From the NCBI GenBank assembly GCA_019638805.1, contig JAHBTA010000006.1, positions 53,349-117,348 on the forward strand: DNA of 64,000 bases. Direction: 5' to 3'. Shown in pieces: positions 36,570 to 45,520 of this stretch. The notes beneath the pieces were generated by a model, which was not told the origin of the DNA, searched no databases, and was given only the letters and a program-made list of their open reading frames with translations. The stretch is from Microbacteriaceae bacterium (lineage in GTDB: Bacteria > Actinomycetota > Actinomycetes > Actinomycetales > Microbacteriaceae). Both the position numbers and the translations under genes were made by a program. Each line of letters starts with the position of its first letter. Positions within the stretch are counted from its first letter, which is position 1.

Positions 36570-36686
36570 TTCTTCCCTTTGCCACCACTGGTTTCGCGGC
36601 AGAGCCGCTTCCCAACCTCCCGCACCCACCGTTGGTGTCCACGGGAGGTTGGGAAGTTCCAAAACCAGTGGTGGCAAAGGGAAGAA
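36570..36686. repeat. Large nested inverted repeat (oriT or replication origin candidate)
   Basis: The outer arms are a perfect 25-bp inverted repeat (36570-36594 and 36662-36686; core TTTGCCACCACTGG). The inner arms are a perfect 15-bp repeat CTTCCCAACCTCCCG (36608-36622) mirrored at 36642-36656. The whole 117-bp structure can extrude as a cruciform. It fills the 314-bp gap between the partition gene and the Replic_Relax-type gene, where no other feature is seen apart from one iteron. Confidence 0.85.
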
Positions 36687-36742
36687 GGGGTGGGTGTGTG
36701 CCTGCCTGCCGATCGACTGCTTCAAGGGCAAGGAGTGAGCGG

Positions 36743-37465
36743 ATGGTGCAGCTGACAGGTCGGGATGCGGCCGTCTTGGAGTGGCTGAGCGTGGTGCGAC
36801 TCGCGGACATGGATGCCATGCGATTCGCGCTGGCCGGCTTGGGAACGAACGAGCATCCGGTGGATCCGATCACGCTGCGCAAGGCGCAGCGGTGGGTGTC
36901 GCGGATGATCGAGGTCGGGATGGTTGCGCGGGCGAGGCCGACGTTCCAGACGTCGTCGGTCGTGTGGGCGACGCATCAGGCCATCGGACGGATCGCGCCG
37001 AACCTGTACCGGCAGACGACCCGGCATGAGGTCGCGGTCGCGACCGTCGCGGCCCGCTACCTGGCGCAGGGTTACGAGTGGGCGCGGGATCGGAAGCCGC
37101 ACTCGATGTCCGAGCACATGGCGGACGGTGTCGCCATCAAGGGTGCGCATCGGGAGCTGGTCGAGGTGGAGCTGACTCCGAAGACCCTCGGCCGGTACAA
37201 GCTGATTCACAACTCGCACGCCGACCGTCTGAGCGGCCAGGGGTTCAGCCGCGTCGTCTACGCGTGCACGCCGGAGGCGGCGCGGGTGGTGTCGCGGGAG
37301 GCCGACCAGTACCTGTTCCGCGACCTGCGGCCGCGGCTGATCACCGGTGCGGTGTTCGATGTCCGCGGCACCTGGACCGGGCACCAGGACGCGCTCTGGA
37401 TGGGTGTGCCCGAGCCGGAGCCGGTCATGATGCAGGCCCCGCTCTTCGAACGGGGCCTGCAGTGA
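36743..37465 (+). CDS. Replication-relaxation (Replic_Relax) family protein
   Basis: 240 aa from the ATG at 36743, chosen because AAGGAG stands 7 bp before it; the longer open frame from 36425 would translate the inverted repeat. Residues 1-85 look like a winged helix (LTGRDAAVLEWLSVVRLAD; TLRKAQRWVSRMIEVGMV). The middle holds AIKGAHRELVEVELTPKTLGRYK, typical of the Replic_Relax family found on actinobacterial plasmids and conjugative elements. It probably acts on the adjacent inverted repeat in replication or transfer initiation. No canonical relaxase is seen elsewhere in the window. Confidence 0.75.
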   Translation: MVQLTGRDAAVLEWLSVVRLADMDAMRFALAGLGTNEHPVDPITLRKAQRWVSRMIEVGMVARARPTFQTSSVVWATHQAIGRIAPNLYRQTTRHEVAVATVAARYLAQGYEWARDRKPHSMSEHMADGVAIKGAHRELVEVELTPKTLGRYKLIHNSHADRLSGQGFSRVVYACTPEAARVVSREADQYLFRDLRPRLITGAVFDVRGTWTGHQDALWMGVPEPEPVMMQAPLFERGLQ

Positions 37466-37473
37466 CCCGCCCG

Positions 37474-38331
37474 TCAGATGAGTCGCAGGAGGTCCTTCGC
37501 GGTCTGGATCTCGCGGGCACCGAAGTCGTGCCGCAGGTAGTCGTCGCCCTCGGTGATCGATCCGGCGAGGACCGCGAGCGGGCGACCGAGCGCCTTCGCG
37601 GCGACACCGGTGTGAGCGGGCGGCGAACTGATCTGCGCATCCACGACCAGCACGCGCTGGGCGAGGACCGCGAGCATCGAGTGGGCGCGGCGGGCGGTGC
37701 GCATCCCGAGCGGAGCGGCGGGCGGGTTCTCGCTCATCACGGTGATGCGCGGGTGGTCACGCCAGGTGCGGAGCAGCTGGGGGTCGTGCGCGAACAGCAG
37801 CGCCTTCCCCTTCGCGGCGATGGTGGAGTCGATCACGAGTCGGTCGACGCCGGGACGGAACGACGAGGCGACCTTCCAGCCGCCGTCGAGCAGCTCGACC
37901 GTCACTTCGAGAAGGTGACGCCGCGCACCCGGCGTCGGGTGGGTGGAGCCGGTGATCGCGATCGGGCGATCGTGACCGTCGTTGGTGGCGCCGGCCGCCC
38001 ACAGCAGCCGCGGTTCCGCACGGCCGAGGTCGGACAGCCCGGCCGGCCATTCCTGGTCGCCGCGGGACACGAGTCGCAGCCCGGAGCGGCGGGTGGCTTC
38101 GAGAGCGTTCGCGACCGCGGTCGGGGTTCCGCACCGGTCGATGCGTTCGATCAGGTCGAGGTCGAGTCCGGAGTTCTCCGGGGCGTCGTTGATCAGCTCG
38201 AGCAGCTCCAGCGCGGACCCGGCGTTGGTGATGGCGTCAGCGATAGCGGGGTGACCCGCGACGCCGGCGCAGGCGAGGGCGATGTTGGCGGATTGCTCCG
38301 CGGTCGGCAAGGTGACGAGATTCGGGGACAT
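37474..38331 (-). CDS. DprA-like DNA-processing protein
   Basis: 285 aa. After a helical N-terminal region, a Rossmann-like DprA core begins near residue 88 (SRGDQEWPAGLSDLGRAEPRLLWAAG) with AITGSTHPTPGAR near 126 and VASSFRPGVDRLVIDSTIAAKGKALLF near 155. The positions match the DprA fold, but the classical GSR and SGxAxGID motifs are altered, so the single-strand binding pocket may differ. DprA loads RecA on incoming ssDNA. It is transcribed opposite to its neighbours and preceded by leader copy A. Confidence 0.8.
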   Translation of the reverse strand: MSPNLVTLPTAEQSANIALACAGVAGHPAIADAITNAGSALELLELINDAPENSGLDLDLIERIDRCGTPTAVANALEATRRSGLRLVSRGDQEWPAGLSDLGRAEPRLLWAAGATNDGHDRPIAITGSTHPTPGARRHLLEVTVELLDGGWKVASSFRPGVDRLVIDSTIAAKGKALLFAHDPQLLRTWRDHPRITVMSENPPAAPLGMRTARRAHSMLAVLAQRVLVVDAQISSPPAHTGVAAKALGRPLAVLAGSITEGDDYLRHDFGAREIQTAKDLLRLI

Positions 38332-38361
38332 GCTGAGTGTGCTCCTTCGGATCGATCATTT

Positions 38362-38517
38362 GGTTTGCCTTCCGGCAGAGAGATCGATTGCGCGGAGCGA
38401 GCACGGAGTGCGGTGACCGTGGAATACCGGACCTCGCGCAGCGGGGGAGGATATGCCGCGAAAGCACGGCACGCAGTGGGAGCCCGAGCTACGGTCACGT
38501 GGCGGAAAGGTCAAACC
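38362..38517 (-). promoter_or_regulatory. Structured leader repeat, copy A (before the DprA-like gene)
   Basis: 156 nt read on the minus strand, ending 30 nt before the ATG at 38331. The outer arms GGTTTGACCTTTCCG and CCGGAAGGCAAACC pair with two bulges. The conserved core CTTTCGCGGCATATCCTCC ... GTCCGGTATTCCACG is present. The inner stem is GTGCCGTG/CACGGTCAC (one bulge). See copies B, C and D at 49458, 50737 and 51930. Confidence 0.75.
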
Positions 38518-38585
38518 CCCGCACCGCGAAGCGGTGCCCACCGTCCGGCCTGCTCCGTCAGGCGCCCCGCGCTCTGGAGTCGGGC

Positions 38586-40478
38586 GTGACCGAGACGCAG
38601 GACACCCAGGTCGGCGATCCCGTCGGGGATCTGGTGTGGCGTGCTCTGACCGCCTCCGTCGCGGTCGGCGCGCTGCTGCTCGCGCTGCCGCTAGTGGTCC
38701 CCACCATCGCCTCGGCTATGGCGGGAGAGACCATCGCCACCCGAACCCGGTTCTGGGTCACCTACCGGTGGCACTGGCTCATCAACTCCATCGCCATCAC
38801 CCTCGTCGCCGCACTCCTCGTGATCGAGGTGCTGTTCCTTATCCAGTGGGCGACCCCGCGGATCGGTGACGATCGCGACCTCCTCATCACGCTTCGCGAG
38901 CTCGGGGTGGTTGCGTCCCCGTGGCTGGTCGGGAACGTGCTCGCCGGAATCCTGTTGCTGCCGGTCGGGTGGTCAGTGCACCGCCGCCGGATCGCCGAAC
39001 GGGTGAGGGCACGCCGGATCTCGGATGTGATCCGTCAGACGCGGATCGAATCCGCAAGGAAGCGGGCCGCCGATGTCACGGCCGCCCGCAGGATCGGCGT
39101 CAGGCTCCACCCCACCACAGGGAAGATCGACGCCACCGGTCGGGATGTGCTCACCGCCCCGCACCGGGCTCCCGGTGGACTGAACGCGTTCGCGTTCGTG
39201 TCCCGCACCACCATCACGACGGTCGCGGAACGGTTCCGCGACCACCGACAGGTCCGCGACTGGATCACATCCGACGGCACCCTCGTCGTCCTGCCCGATC
39301 ATTCGTCCGCGGTTCGGGCGATGGTGATCGCCGAATCAGGGTCCGGGAAGACGGTCCTGATCGACTCCGTCGTGCTGTGTGCTCTCGAGTACGGGTGGCC
39401 GGTGTTCGTTCTCGACGCCAAGGGCGACCCCGCCGACGCCCACCACCTCGCCCACCTCGCCGCCGCGCGCGGCGCGACCACGCAGGTCGGCGGGGTGTGG
39501 AACATGTTCAACGGCACACCCGACCAGGTCACCGCGAAGCTCATGCGGCTGATGCCCCCGCCGGACGGTGCGAACCAGTACTACCTCGACGAGATCCGCG
39601 GCGTCCTCCAAGCGGTGCAGCACGACACCGCCATCCGCAGCGTCGACGAACTCAAAGACCGCCTCACCCGCCCGGCGCAGTTCGTCCGCGACCAGTTCGA
39701 CCTGCAGATGGTCAACGCGACCGTCGACCGCAACGGCACCACCGCCGGCGCCCGCGTCCTCCAGTCCCTCCTGGTCGCGCTTCGTCCGCTCGAGCGACTC
39801 ATCGACGAGACCGGCTGGTCATACGCCAACCCCGGCGCAGACCTCACGGTGATCCCGCTGTCCCCGGTCGACGACGCACAGGCCCGCCTCGGTGACCTGC
39901 TGCTGCTGGACCTGCGCGGCTACCTCGCTGCCCGCCTCGCAGCAGGCGACAAGTCGCCCGTGCTCGTGATCGTCGACGAGTTCCCCCAGCTCGTCACCGC
40001 CATCTCCGACCCGGGTGACACCGCGGGCAGTCTGTTCGAGACGGCTCGCTCGGCCGGAGTTGGACTGCTGCTCGCGACCCAGTCCCCGGCGGGTCTGTCG
40101 AATGACGAGGTCCGTCGACGTCGCGCGCTCACCTCCGGTGCCGCGCTGATCTTCGGCCGCACCAAAGATCCCGAAGAGGTCGTGCAGTACGCCGGCACCG
40201 TCATGCAGATGGAATCCTCCGGTGCCGCGACCGGCGACGAGCTCCGCTCCGCACGCGCGCAACACACGTTCGTGATCCCGCCGCAAGATGTGCGGGAAGC
40301 CGCCGACGGCGCGTTCTGGCTCGTGCAAGGCGGCGCGATCGCCGCCTTCCGAGCCTTGCCCCTCAGCACACCGCCGACGCCCGGCGTCAGTGGTGCGGCT
40401 GACCCTGACCCGATCAGCGACGAGCTGATCGAACCCAAAGAAGAAGCAGTAGAGATGAGAGAGCGAGCAGGATCGTGA
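38586..40478 (+). CDS. VirD4/FtsK-type conjugative coupling ATPase
   Basis: 630 aa starting at GTG. Two or three N-terminal membrane helices (residues 15-35, 62-84, 110-130) precede a P-loop ATPase domain with Walker A AESGSGKT near residue 249 and Walker B VLVIVDEFPQL near 458. An ATQSPAGLSNDEVRRR segment near 500 is typical of TraD/TraG/FtsK-HerA proteins. It delivers substrate DNA to the transfer channel. It overlaps the next gene by 4 bp and opens the type IV secretion operon. Confidence 0.9.
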   Translation: MTETQDTQVGDPVGDLVWRALTASVAVGALLLALPLVVPTIASAMAGETIATRTRFWVTYRWHWLINSIAITLVAALLVIEVLFLIQWATPRIGDDRDLLITLRELGVVASPWLVGNVLAGILLLPVGWSVHRRRIAERVRARRISDVIRQTRIESARKRAADVTAARRIGVRLHPTTGKIDATGRDVLTAPHRAPGGLNAFAFVSRTTITTVAERFRDHRQVRDWITSDGTLVVLPDHSSAVRAMVIAESGSGKTVLIDSVVLCALEYGWPVFVLDAKGDPADAHHLAHLAAARGATTQVGGVWNMFNGTPDQVTAKLMRLMPPPDGANQYYLDEIRGVLQAVQHDTAIRSVDELKDRLTRPAQFVRDQFDLQMVNATVDRNGTTAGARVLQSLLVALRPLERLIDETGWSYANPGADLTVIPLSPVDDAQARLGDLLLLDLRGYLAARLAAGDKSPVLVIVDEFPQLVTAISDPGDTAGSLFETARSAGVGLLLATQSPAGLSNDEVRRRRALTSGAALIFGRTKDPEEVVQYAGTVMQMESSGAATGDELRSARAQHTFVIPPQDVREAADGAFWLVQGGAIAAFRALPLSTPPTPGVSGAADPDPISDELIEPKEEAVEMRERAGS

Positions 40479-41581
40479 CCGACACCAAGGCCGAAGACCG
40501 CCGCACCGCATTCGCCGGCGCGCACCGCACCACCGGATACAAGGAAGCCGCCGCGCCCCCGCCCGTCGTCGACGAAGCGCCCCCGGCCGAAGCGTCCGTC
40601 GAGCCGGTCGTCGACGTGCCGGCGGATGACGACCTCTCCCTCGACACCGGCGCGCTCGAACTCGAGCTCGCCAGCCTCACCGACGACACCCCGCCGATCG
40701 CCGAGACCGGATGGCGCGGCCTAGTCGCCAAGACCGGGGTCAAGATCGCGCCCTCCATCAAGGAGGCGACGGCTCGAGCGCAGGCGGAGCGGCTGCGTCA
40801 GGACGAGGAGATCATTCGGCAGGCGACCTGGACACGGGCCGTGTCCATCATCGTCGCCAACCCTAAGGGCGGGACCGGCAAGACCCCGGTGTCGCTCCTT
40901 CTCGGCGGCACCCTCGCCGCCGTTCGCGGCGGGTCCGTCGCGGTCATGGAAGTCTCGGACGACCCCGGCGCGCTCACCTTCCGCGCCGAAGGACGCCCCG
41001 CGCTCGGGATCGGCGAACTCGTCCGCGACGCCGCCGGGATCACAAGCGCCGGACAGCTCGCTGGATACACCGCCCCGCAGACTTCGTTCGCATCCGTCAT
41101 CGGAACCGTGGGACGCCGCCCGCAACTCACCGGCGACGACGTCACCGCCGTCGCCGGGGTGCTCGATGCGTTCTACGCGATCCGCGTCATGGACTCCGGC
41201 AACCAGCCCAGCTCGTCCGCGTTCACCGGAGCCCTCAGCGTCGCCGACGCGCTCGTCATCCCGGTCCTCAACGCCGGCGACGCCGTCCTCGAAGCCGTGA
41301 GCATGCTCGACGGTCTTCGTGCCGCCGGGTACGACCGGCTTGCTGACACCGCGACAATCCTCCGGCTCGTCGACGGGCGACCCGAACACCGGCAGATCAC
41401 CGAACGCATCGACCGCATCATCGCCAACGCCCACGTCGGCGCCGTGCACGACATCCCGTACGACCCGCACATCGCCGAACGCAACCAGCTCACCCTGGCA
41501 AGCCTCGCCCCCGCGACCTACCGGGCGTTCGCGGCCGCGACCGCGACCGTCATCCGCACACTGCAGAACCTCGAGAAGTAA
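40475..41581 (+). CDS. MinD/ParA-like ATPase of the transfer operon
   Basis: 368 aa starting at GTG. An acidic, Pro/Ala-rich N-terminus (residues 1-85) precedes a MinD-like fold with the P-loop IIVANPKGGTGKTPVSLLLGG near residue 126. The Walker A has Pro after the Thr instead of the usual Thr/Ser, which may change Mg coordination. VMDSGNQPSSSAFTGAL near 238 is the switch region. Such ATPases are regular members of actinobacterial conjugation operons and may position the machine. Role inferred from context. Confidence 0.82.
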   Translation: MTDTKAEDRRTAFAGAHRTTGYKEAAAPPPVVDEAPPAEASVEPVVDVPADDDLSLDTGALELELASLTDDTPPIAETGWRGLVAKTGVKIAPSIKEATARAQAERLRQDEEIIRQATWTRAVSIIVANPKGGTGKTPVSLLLGGTLAAVRGGSVAVMEVSDDPGALTFRAEGRPALGIGELVRDAAGITSAGQLAGYTAPQTSFASVIGTVGRRPQLTGDDVTAVAGVLDAFYAIRVMDSGNQPSSSAFTGALSVADALVIPVLNAGDAVLEAVSMLDGLRAAGYDRLADTATILRLVDGRPEHRQITERIDRIIANAHVGAVHDIPYDPHIAERNQLTLASLAPATYRAFAAATATVIRTLQNLEK

Positions 41582-41592
41582 GGAACAGGAAC

Positions 41593-41874
41593 ATGGACAA
41601 CCCACTCGACGGGATCCTCCCCGACTTCAGCATCTTCGGCGCCGAGTTCACCGAACTCTGGCAGAAGCTCCTCGCCGGCCTCTGGGGCATCGCGATCCTC
41701 CTCGCCGTCGTGTTCGTCATCATGGGCGTCACCCGGATGGCATCCGCCTCCGCAGGCGGCAACCCCAACGAGTACAAGATGGCCCGCACCCAGGCGATGT
41801 GGTCCGGCGTCTCGCTCGGAGTCCTCGCCGCCCTTGCCGTCATAGTCGGCGCCATCCTCGCCCTGTTTGGATAG
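41593..41874 (+). CDS. Small two-helix membrane protein, pilin-like (VirB2/TrbC position)
   Basis: 93 aa. Two hydrophobic helices (LLAGLWGIAILLAVVFVIMG and SLGVLAALAVIVGAILALF) joined by a polar loop, with an acidic N-terminus (MDNPLDGILPDF). Size, topology and position fit the VirB2/TrbC pilin-like component of Gram-positive transfer systems, but there is no decisive motif. Preceded by AAGGAACAGGAAC. Confidence 0.65.
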   Translation: MDNPLDGILPDFSIFGAEFTELWQKLLAGLWGIAILLAVVFVIMGVTRMASASAGGNPNEYKMARTQAMWSGVSLGVLAALAVIVGAILALFG

Positions 41875-41877
41875 AAC

Positions 41878-42543
41878 ATGCGCGCACACGCCAAACCGCC
41901 CCGCCGCAAGTGGCCATGGATCATCGTCGGCGTCATCCTCGCGGGCCTGATCGCATACGCCCTCTATGCCGTCGCAACCAACAAGCCCGTCGCGGAACCC
42001 ACGCCAGAGCCGACCACGAGCGCGGCGACACCCGTCGACGTTGCACCGACCGGGTGCCTTGGCGGGGAGAGTCGAGACGCAGAGATGCTTCTCGCCGCTG
42101 ATGGAGCCGCGCCGCACACCACTAACGGCGCGGTGGAGTTCGCGACTGCGTACGTGCGCTGGATGCACCAGTTCCCCAACCCTTCCGCGGACGACGCGGC
42201 GAAGGCCAAGGCCGTCTTCGCTGCGTCGAATGACGACTTCGACCTCGTCGGCTATCTCGACGGCAAGCCAAACCTCTCGGGTGGAGTGGTTGAGGACGGG
42301 CGGACCTTCTACTCGTCCACCGTCCCTGGTGTCTGGGACGTGGAGAGCGAATCCGACGACAAGGTGACTGTGTCGATCGGCACCGCCTTTGTCGTCGATG
42401 GGCGACTGAGCGCCTCGCTGCGCGGGTCGATCACGGTGACGGTCGTCTGGGAGGACGGCGCCTGGCGCTTTGAGTCTTCGGAGGGCACCCGCACCACGGA
42501 AGACCTCTTCTCTACTGGAACAGGATTTACAGGGGGCTGCTGA
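41878..42543 (+). CDS. VirB8/TcpC-like conjugation protein
   Basis: 221 aa. A short basic cytoplasmic tail, one membrane helix (PWIIVGVILAGLIAYALYAV) and an extracellular domain after a Pro/Thr linker. The domain (residues 75-215, including AVEFATAYVRWMHQFPN and VTVVWEDGAWRFE) has the NTF2-like appearance of TcpC/VirB8 proteins. This subunit scaffolds the channel. It overlaps the VirB6-like gene by 1 bp. Family call by layout rather than motif. Confidence 0.68.
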   Translation: MRAHAKPPRRKWPWIIVGVILAGLIAYALYAVATNKPVAEPTPEPTTSAATPVDVAPTGCLGGESRDAEMLLAADGAAPHTTNGAVEFATAYVRWMHQFPNPSADDAAKAKAVFAASNDDFDLVGYLDGKPNLSGGVVEDGRTFYSSTVPGVWDVESESDDKVTVSIGTAFVVDGRLSASLRGSITVTVVWEDGAWRFESSEGTRTTEDLFSTGTGFTGGC

Positions 42544-43877
42544 TGCGATTCGACGATCCGAATCCGATCGGGGACATGATCGGCGGAGTCGAAGATGTGC
42601 TCAACGGGGTCGGGGGAGCCATTGGGTTCGCGCAGGACCCGTTCGGTGCGATCTTCCGGACTCTTCGCGACGCCGCCTCGGGCCTTGCCCGCGACGTGTT
42701 GCCGGCGATTACCGACGCGACTCTGCCCGACTTGAGTCTGGGCTGGTTCATTCAGGCGTACGCGATCTCATTCGCGGCCGCACTACTGGTCGGCATCGTG
42801 TTGGTGATCGTGCAACTGGTGAAGGTCGCCCGCGGCACCCTCGCCGGGCGCGACCTGGTCGACACACTCGGGGTCTACTTCCCGATGTTCTTGATCGGGG
42901 CAATGTTCGGTCCGCTGTTCGGGATCATCCTGGTCAACTTCTTCCACGCCATCTCAAACGACGTAATCGCGTGGGGCGTCGAGGGATCGACCGAGGAACT
43001 CACGTCGCGGTTCACCGCGATGATCGAGACCACCGACCCAGCCGCGCTGACCGGCGGTGTCGTGATCGCGTGCCTTCTCATGTTGGCCATGGTGCTTGGG
43101 TTGCTGCTCGTTGTCGGAATGCTCATCGTGCAGCTGGTCACCCTGTACTTCACGGGCATCCTCGTTCCCCTCGGCCTGGTGTGGATCATCGACCGTGACC
43201 GTCGCCAGTTCGGCATGAAGCTGCTGCAGCTCTGGGTCGGGATCCTCGCCGCACATCCACTCCTCTTCTTCTTGCTCGGCGTGACGTTCAACCTGGTCGC
43301 CGGATCCGTGACCGGGTTTGGGGAGAATCCGCCGCTGCAATCCTTGGTGACGTTGTGTGTGGCGATCCTTTCGCTGTTCGTGGCGGCGCTGTCGCCGATG
43401 TTGCTACTTCGCTTCGCACCGATCGTGCCCACCGGGATCGGCGGATCGTCGGGCCCGACCCTCGGCCGCGGCGACTCCTACGGGTCAAGAAATCTCGCGG
43501 ACGCGGACCGTCGCTACGCCTCGATGCCGTCGTCACGGTCCGGCATGGGTGGTGGCGCGCCCGCGGGCGAGGCCGCGGCCGGTGAGTCCGCGACAGTCGG
43601 GGCATCGAGTCTCTCCGCTGCGGCTGCGACTCGAGCTGGTGCGGCCGGCGCAACCGGTGCGGCGGCCGGGGGAGCGGCAGCTGGTGCGGGGGCCGCTGAG
43701 GGTGTCGCTGCTGCAGGTGCAGCGGCCGGTGCCGCTGAGACGGCGACGGGCGCGGGCGCGGCAATCGGCATACCGACCCTCATCGCAGCTGGTGCGGTGG
43801 CAGTCACGAGCAAGGCAGTCGACATCGGCAACCAGGCCGTCGACCAGGCCGTGGCACCGATGGATGGGAGCAACTGA
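42543..43877 (+). CDS. VirB6/TrbL-like polytopic channel protein
   Basis: 444 aa. Five to six hydrophobic segments lie between residues 65 and 290 (SFAAALLVGIVLVIVQLVKV; MLAMVLGLLLVVGMLIVQLV; VALSLFVAALSPMLLLRFAP type). The C-terminal 130 residues are Ala/Gly-rich and low-complexity (GAAGATGAAAGGAAAGAG). This is the usual TrbL/VirB6 layout of actinobacterial type IV systems. It overlaps the SCO6880 gene by 1 bp. Confidence 0.8.
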   Translation: MRFDDPNPIGDMIGGVEDVLNGVGGAIGFAQDPFGAIFRTLRDAASGLARDVLPAITDATLPDLSLGWFIQAYAISFAAALLVGIVLVIVQLVKVARGTLAGRDLVDTLGVYFPMFLIGAMFGPLFGIILVNFFHAISNDVIAWGVEGSTEELTSRFTAMIETTDPAALTGGVVIACLLMLAMVLGLLLVVGMLIVQLVTLYFTGILVPLGLVWIIDRDRRQFGMKLLQLWVGILAAHPLLFFLLGVTFNLVAGSVTGFGENPPLQSLVTLCVAILSLFVAALSPMLLLRFAPIVPTGIGGSSGPTLGRGDSYGSRNLADADRRYASMPSSRSGMGGGAPAGEAAAGESATVGASSLSAAAATRAGAAGATGAAAGGAAAGAGAAEGVAAAGAAAGAAETATGAGAAIGIPTLIAAGAVAVTSKAVDIGNQAVDQAVAPMDGSN

Positions 43878-45520
43878 TGACCGACCTCCAAACACGCGGC
43901 GTCGTCCGCCACCTCGGCGGCGAAGCCGGACATCGCTCCTTCTTCGGTGGCCAGCACTCGAAGGGCCGCGTCGCTGCCCTCGCGATCGCGTTCACCGCCG
44001 GACTTGTCCTGACTCCTCTGATCGGGTGGCCAGGACTCCTCGTCGGTGGCGGCACCGCCGGCGTGACCCTCCTGGTCACTGCGCGCACCCATCGCGGTTC
44101 AGTGCTCGAGCGCCGGCGTCGTCGGCGTCGCTGGAACGCGAGAGTCCAAGCCGGCACCGACGCCTTCGTCCCCTACGACCCGCACGTTTGGGAGGAAGCC
44201 CACGCGGTTCTGGCTGAGGTGCGAGGTAGGAAGGCGAAGTGGTCAGCCCGGCGGGATATCGCGACGATCCGGTCGATGCCCGACGGCGCTGACGGGATGG
44301 GCTGGCTGCAGATGGGCGTCGGCCGGCCTGGAATCGCATGGCACTCCCCGCTCGGTGAGGACTCCTACCTGTCGGTGGTGTTCTCGGTATCGGGTCAGTT
44401 GCATGGAATCGAGTCGACGTCGACGATGCGTCAGGCGGCTGAGGGGTGGGGCATGTTCCTGGCCCAGCGCGCGGTGCCGTCGGACCTTGTCGGCGGGGTG
44501 CAGACGATGACGAGGGTGCTGCCGTCGGACACGGCGCTGCAGGAGTTCTGGGTGCTCAACAGCCTCGACCCGGACGCTCCCGCTGATGCGATCACGTCGT
44601 ACGACGAGGTGCTTCATCTCACCGGCGCGGACGCGATGGTGCAGCGGCACTACGTCGTGGTCCGGTGGCCGATCACCACCGCGTTCACCGACCAGGCCCG
44701 CAAGTACGCAGAGGGGCGTGACGGGTGGCGTGAGCTGATGGCGCGCGAGATCGACGCGACCGTCCGCGGTCTGCAGGACGCGCGGATGGGCGACGTGGAA
44801 GTGCTCACTGCGCGGCAGGTGGCTGCGGTGATTCATCACCAGCAGGACCCCGCCCGCCCGGTCGACTTCGTCGCTGACCTGGACCCTGCACGTCTCGGGG
44901 TGATGTCGCACGATGAGTTCTCCGCGCACGTCACTGAAACTCGAACTCAGGCCGGGGACCTGCTCGAGTGGTGGCATCGCACCGCGAGGATCAGCGCCGA
45001 GAACCTCGCCACCGCGCCCCGCGAACAGCTGTGGGTGCTCGACCTCCTGGTCGGACGCGACCTCCCGTTCATCCGGTCGATCGCGTTCCACCTCCACCTC
45101 ATCCCGGCGGCCGAGGCGAAGGCAGCCGCAAAGCGTGACCTGGTCCGCGACGCGGCCGAGGTCATCTCCAAGCGGCAGGGCGGCGACATCGACATCGACG
45201 AAACCACCCTGGCCCTCACCGCCGCACGGCGGCGCTCACGCGACCTCATCGCAGGTTCGCACCACCACGGTGCGAACTGGGTCGGCTACATCACCATCAC
45301 CGCCCGCTCCCGCGACGAACTCGCCCAAGCATCCCGGCAGCTCGAGGACACCTGCTCGTCCGGGCTCGGCATCGAACGGCTCGACTGGCTCGACTCCTAC
45401 CAAGCCGCCGCCGCCGGAACCACATGGCCGATCGCTCGCGGCATCACCCCGAACAGCTCGGCCCTCTCCGCCCGGCTCTACCGCCGCCTCGCCGGCCGCA
45501 CCGACAAGGACGCCATCTGA
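43877..45520 (+). CDS. SCO6880-family conjugation protein (PrgI plus VirB4 N-terminal-like)
   Basis: 547 aa. Two membrane helices near residues 32-70 (VAALAIAFTAGLVLTPLIGW; LLVGGGTAGVTLLVTAR) are followed by a basic stretch (RRRRRRRW) and a long cytosolic domain without a P-loop. This is the SCO6880 family, a marker of actinobacterial type IV secretion. It looks like a PrgI-type membrane module fused to the non-ATPase half of VirB4. The stop overlaps the start of the ATPase gene, so the pair may work as a split VirB4. Confidence 0.83.
   Translation: MTDLQTRGVVRHLGGEAGHRSFFGGQHSKGRVAALAIAFTAGLVLTPLIGWPGLLVGGGTAGVTLLVTARTHRGSVLERRRRRRRWNARVQAGTDAFVPYDPHVWEEAHAVLAEVRGRKAKWSARRDIATIRSMPDGADGMGWLQMGVGRPGIAWHSPLGEDSYLSVVFSVSGQLHGIESTSTMRQAAEGWGMFLAQRAVPSDLVGGVQTMTRVLPSDTALQEFWVLNSLDPDAPADAITSYDEVLHLTGADAMVQRHYVVVRWPITTAFTDQARKYAEGRDGWRELMAREIDATVRGLQDARMGDVEVLTARQVAAVIHHQQDPARPVDFVADLDPARLGVMSHDEFSAHVTETRTQAGDLLEWWHRTARISAENLATAPREQLWVLDLLVGRDLPFIRSIAFHLHLIPAAEAKAAAKRDLVRDAAEVISKRQGGDIDIDETTLALTAARRRSRDLIAGSHHHGANWVGYITITARSRDELAQASRQLEDTCSSGLGIERLDWLDSYQAAAAGTTWPIARGITPNSSALSARLYRRLAGRTDKDAI

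Noticed and set aside
36425..36742. N-terminal extension of the Replic_Relax frame
   Set aside because: It would translate the large inverted repeat; the ATG at 36743 has a far better ribosome binding site.
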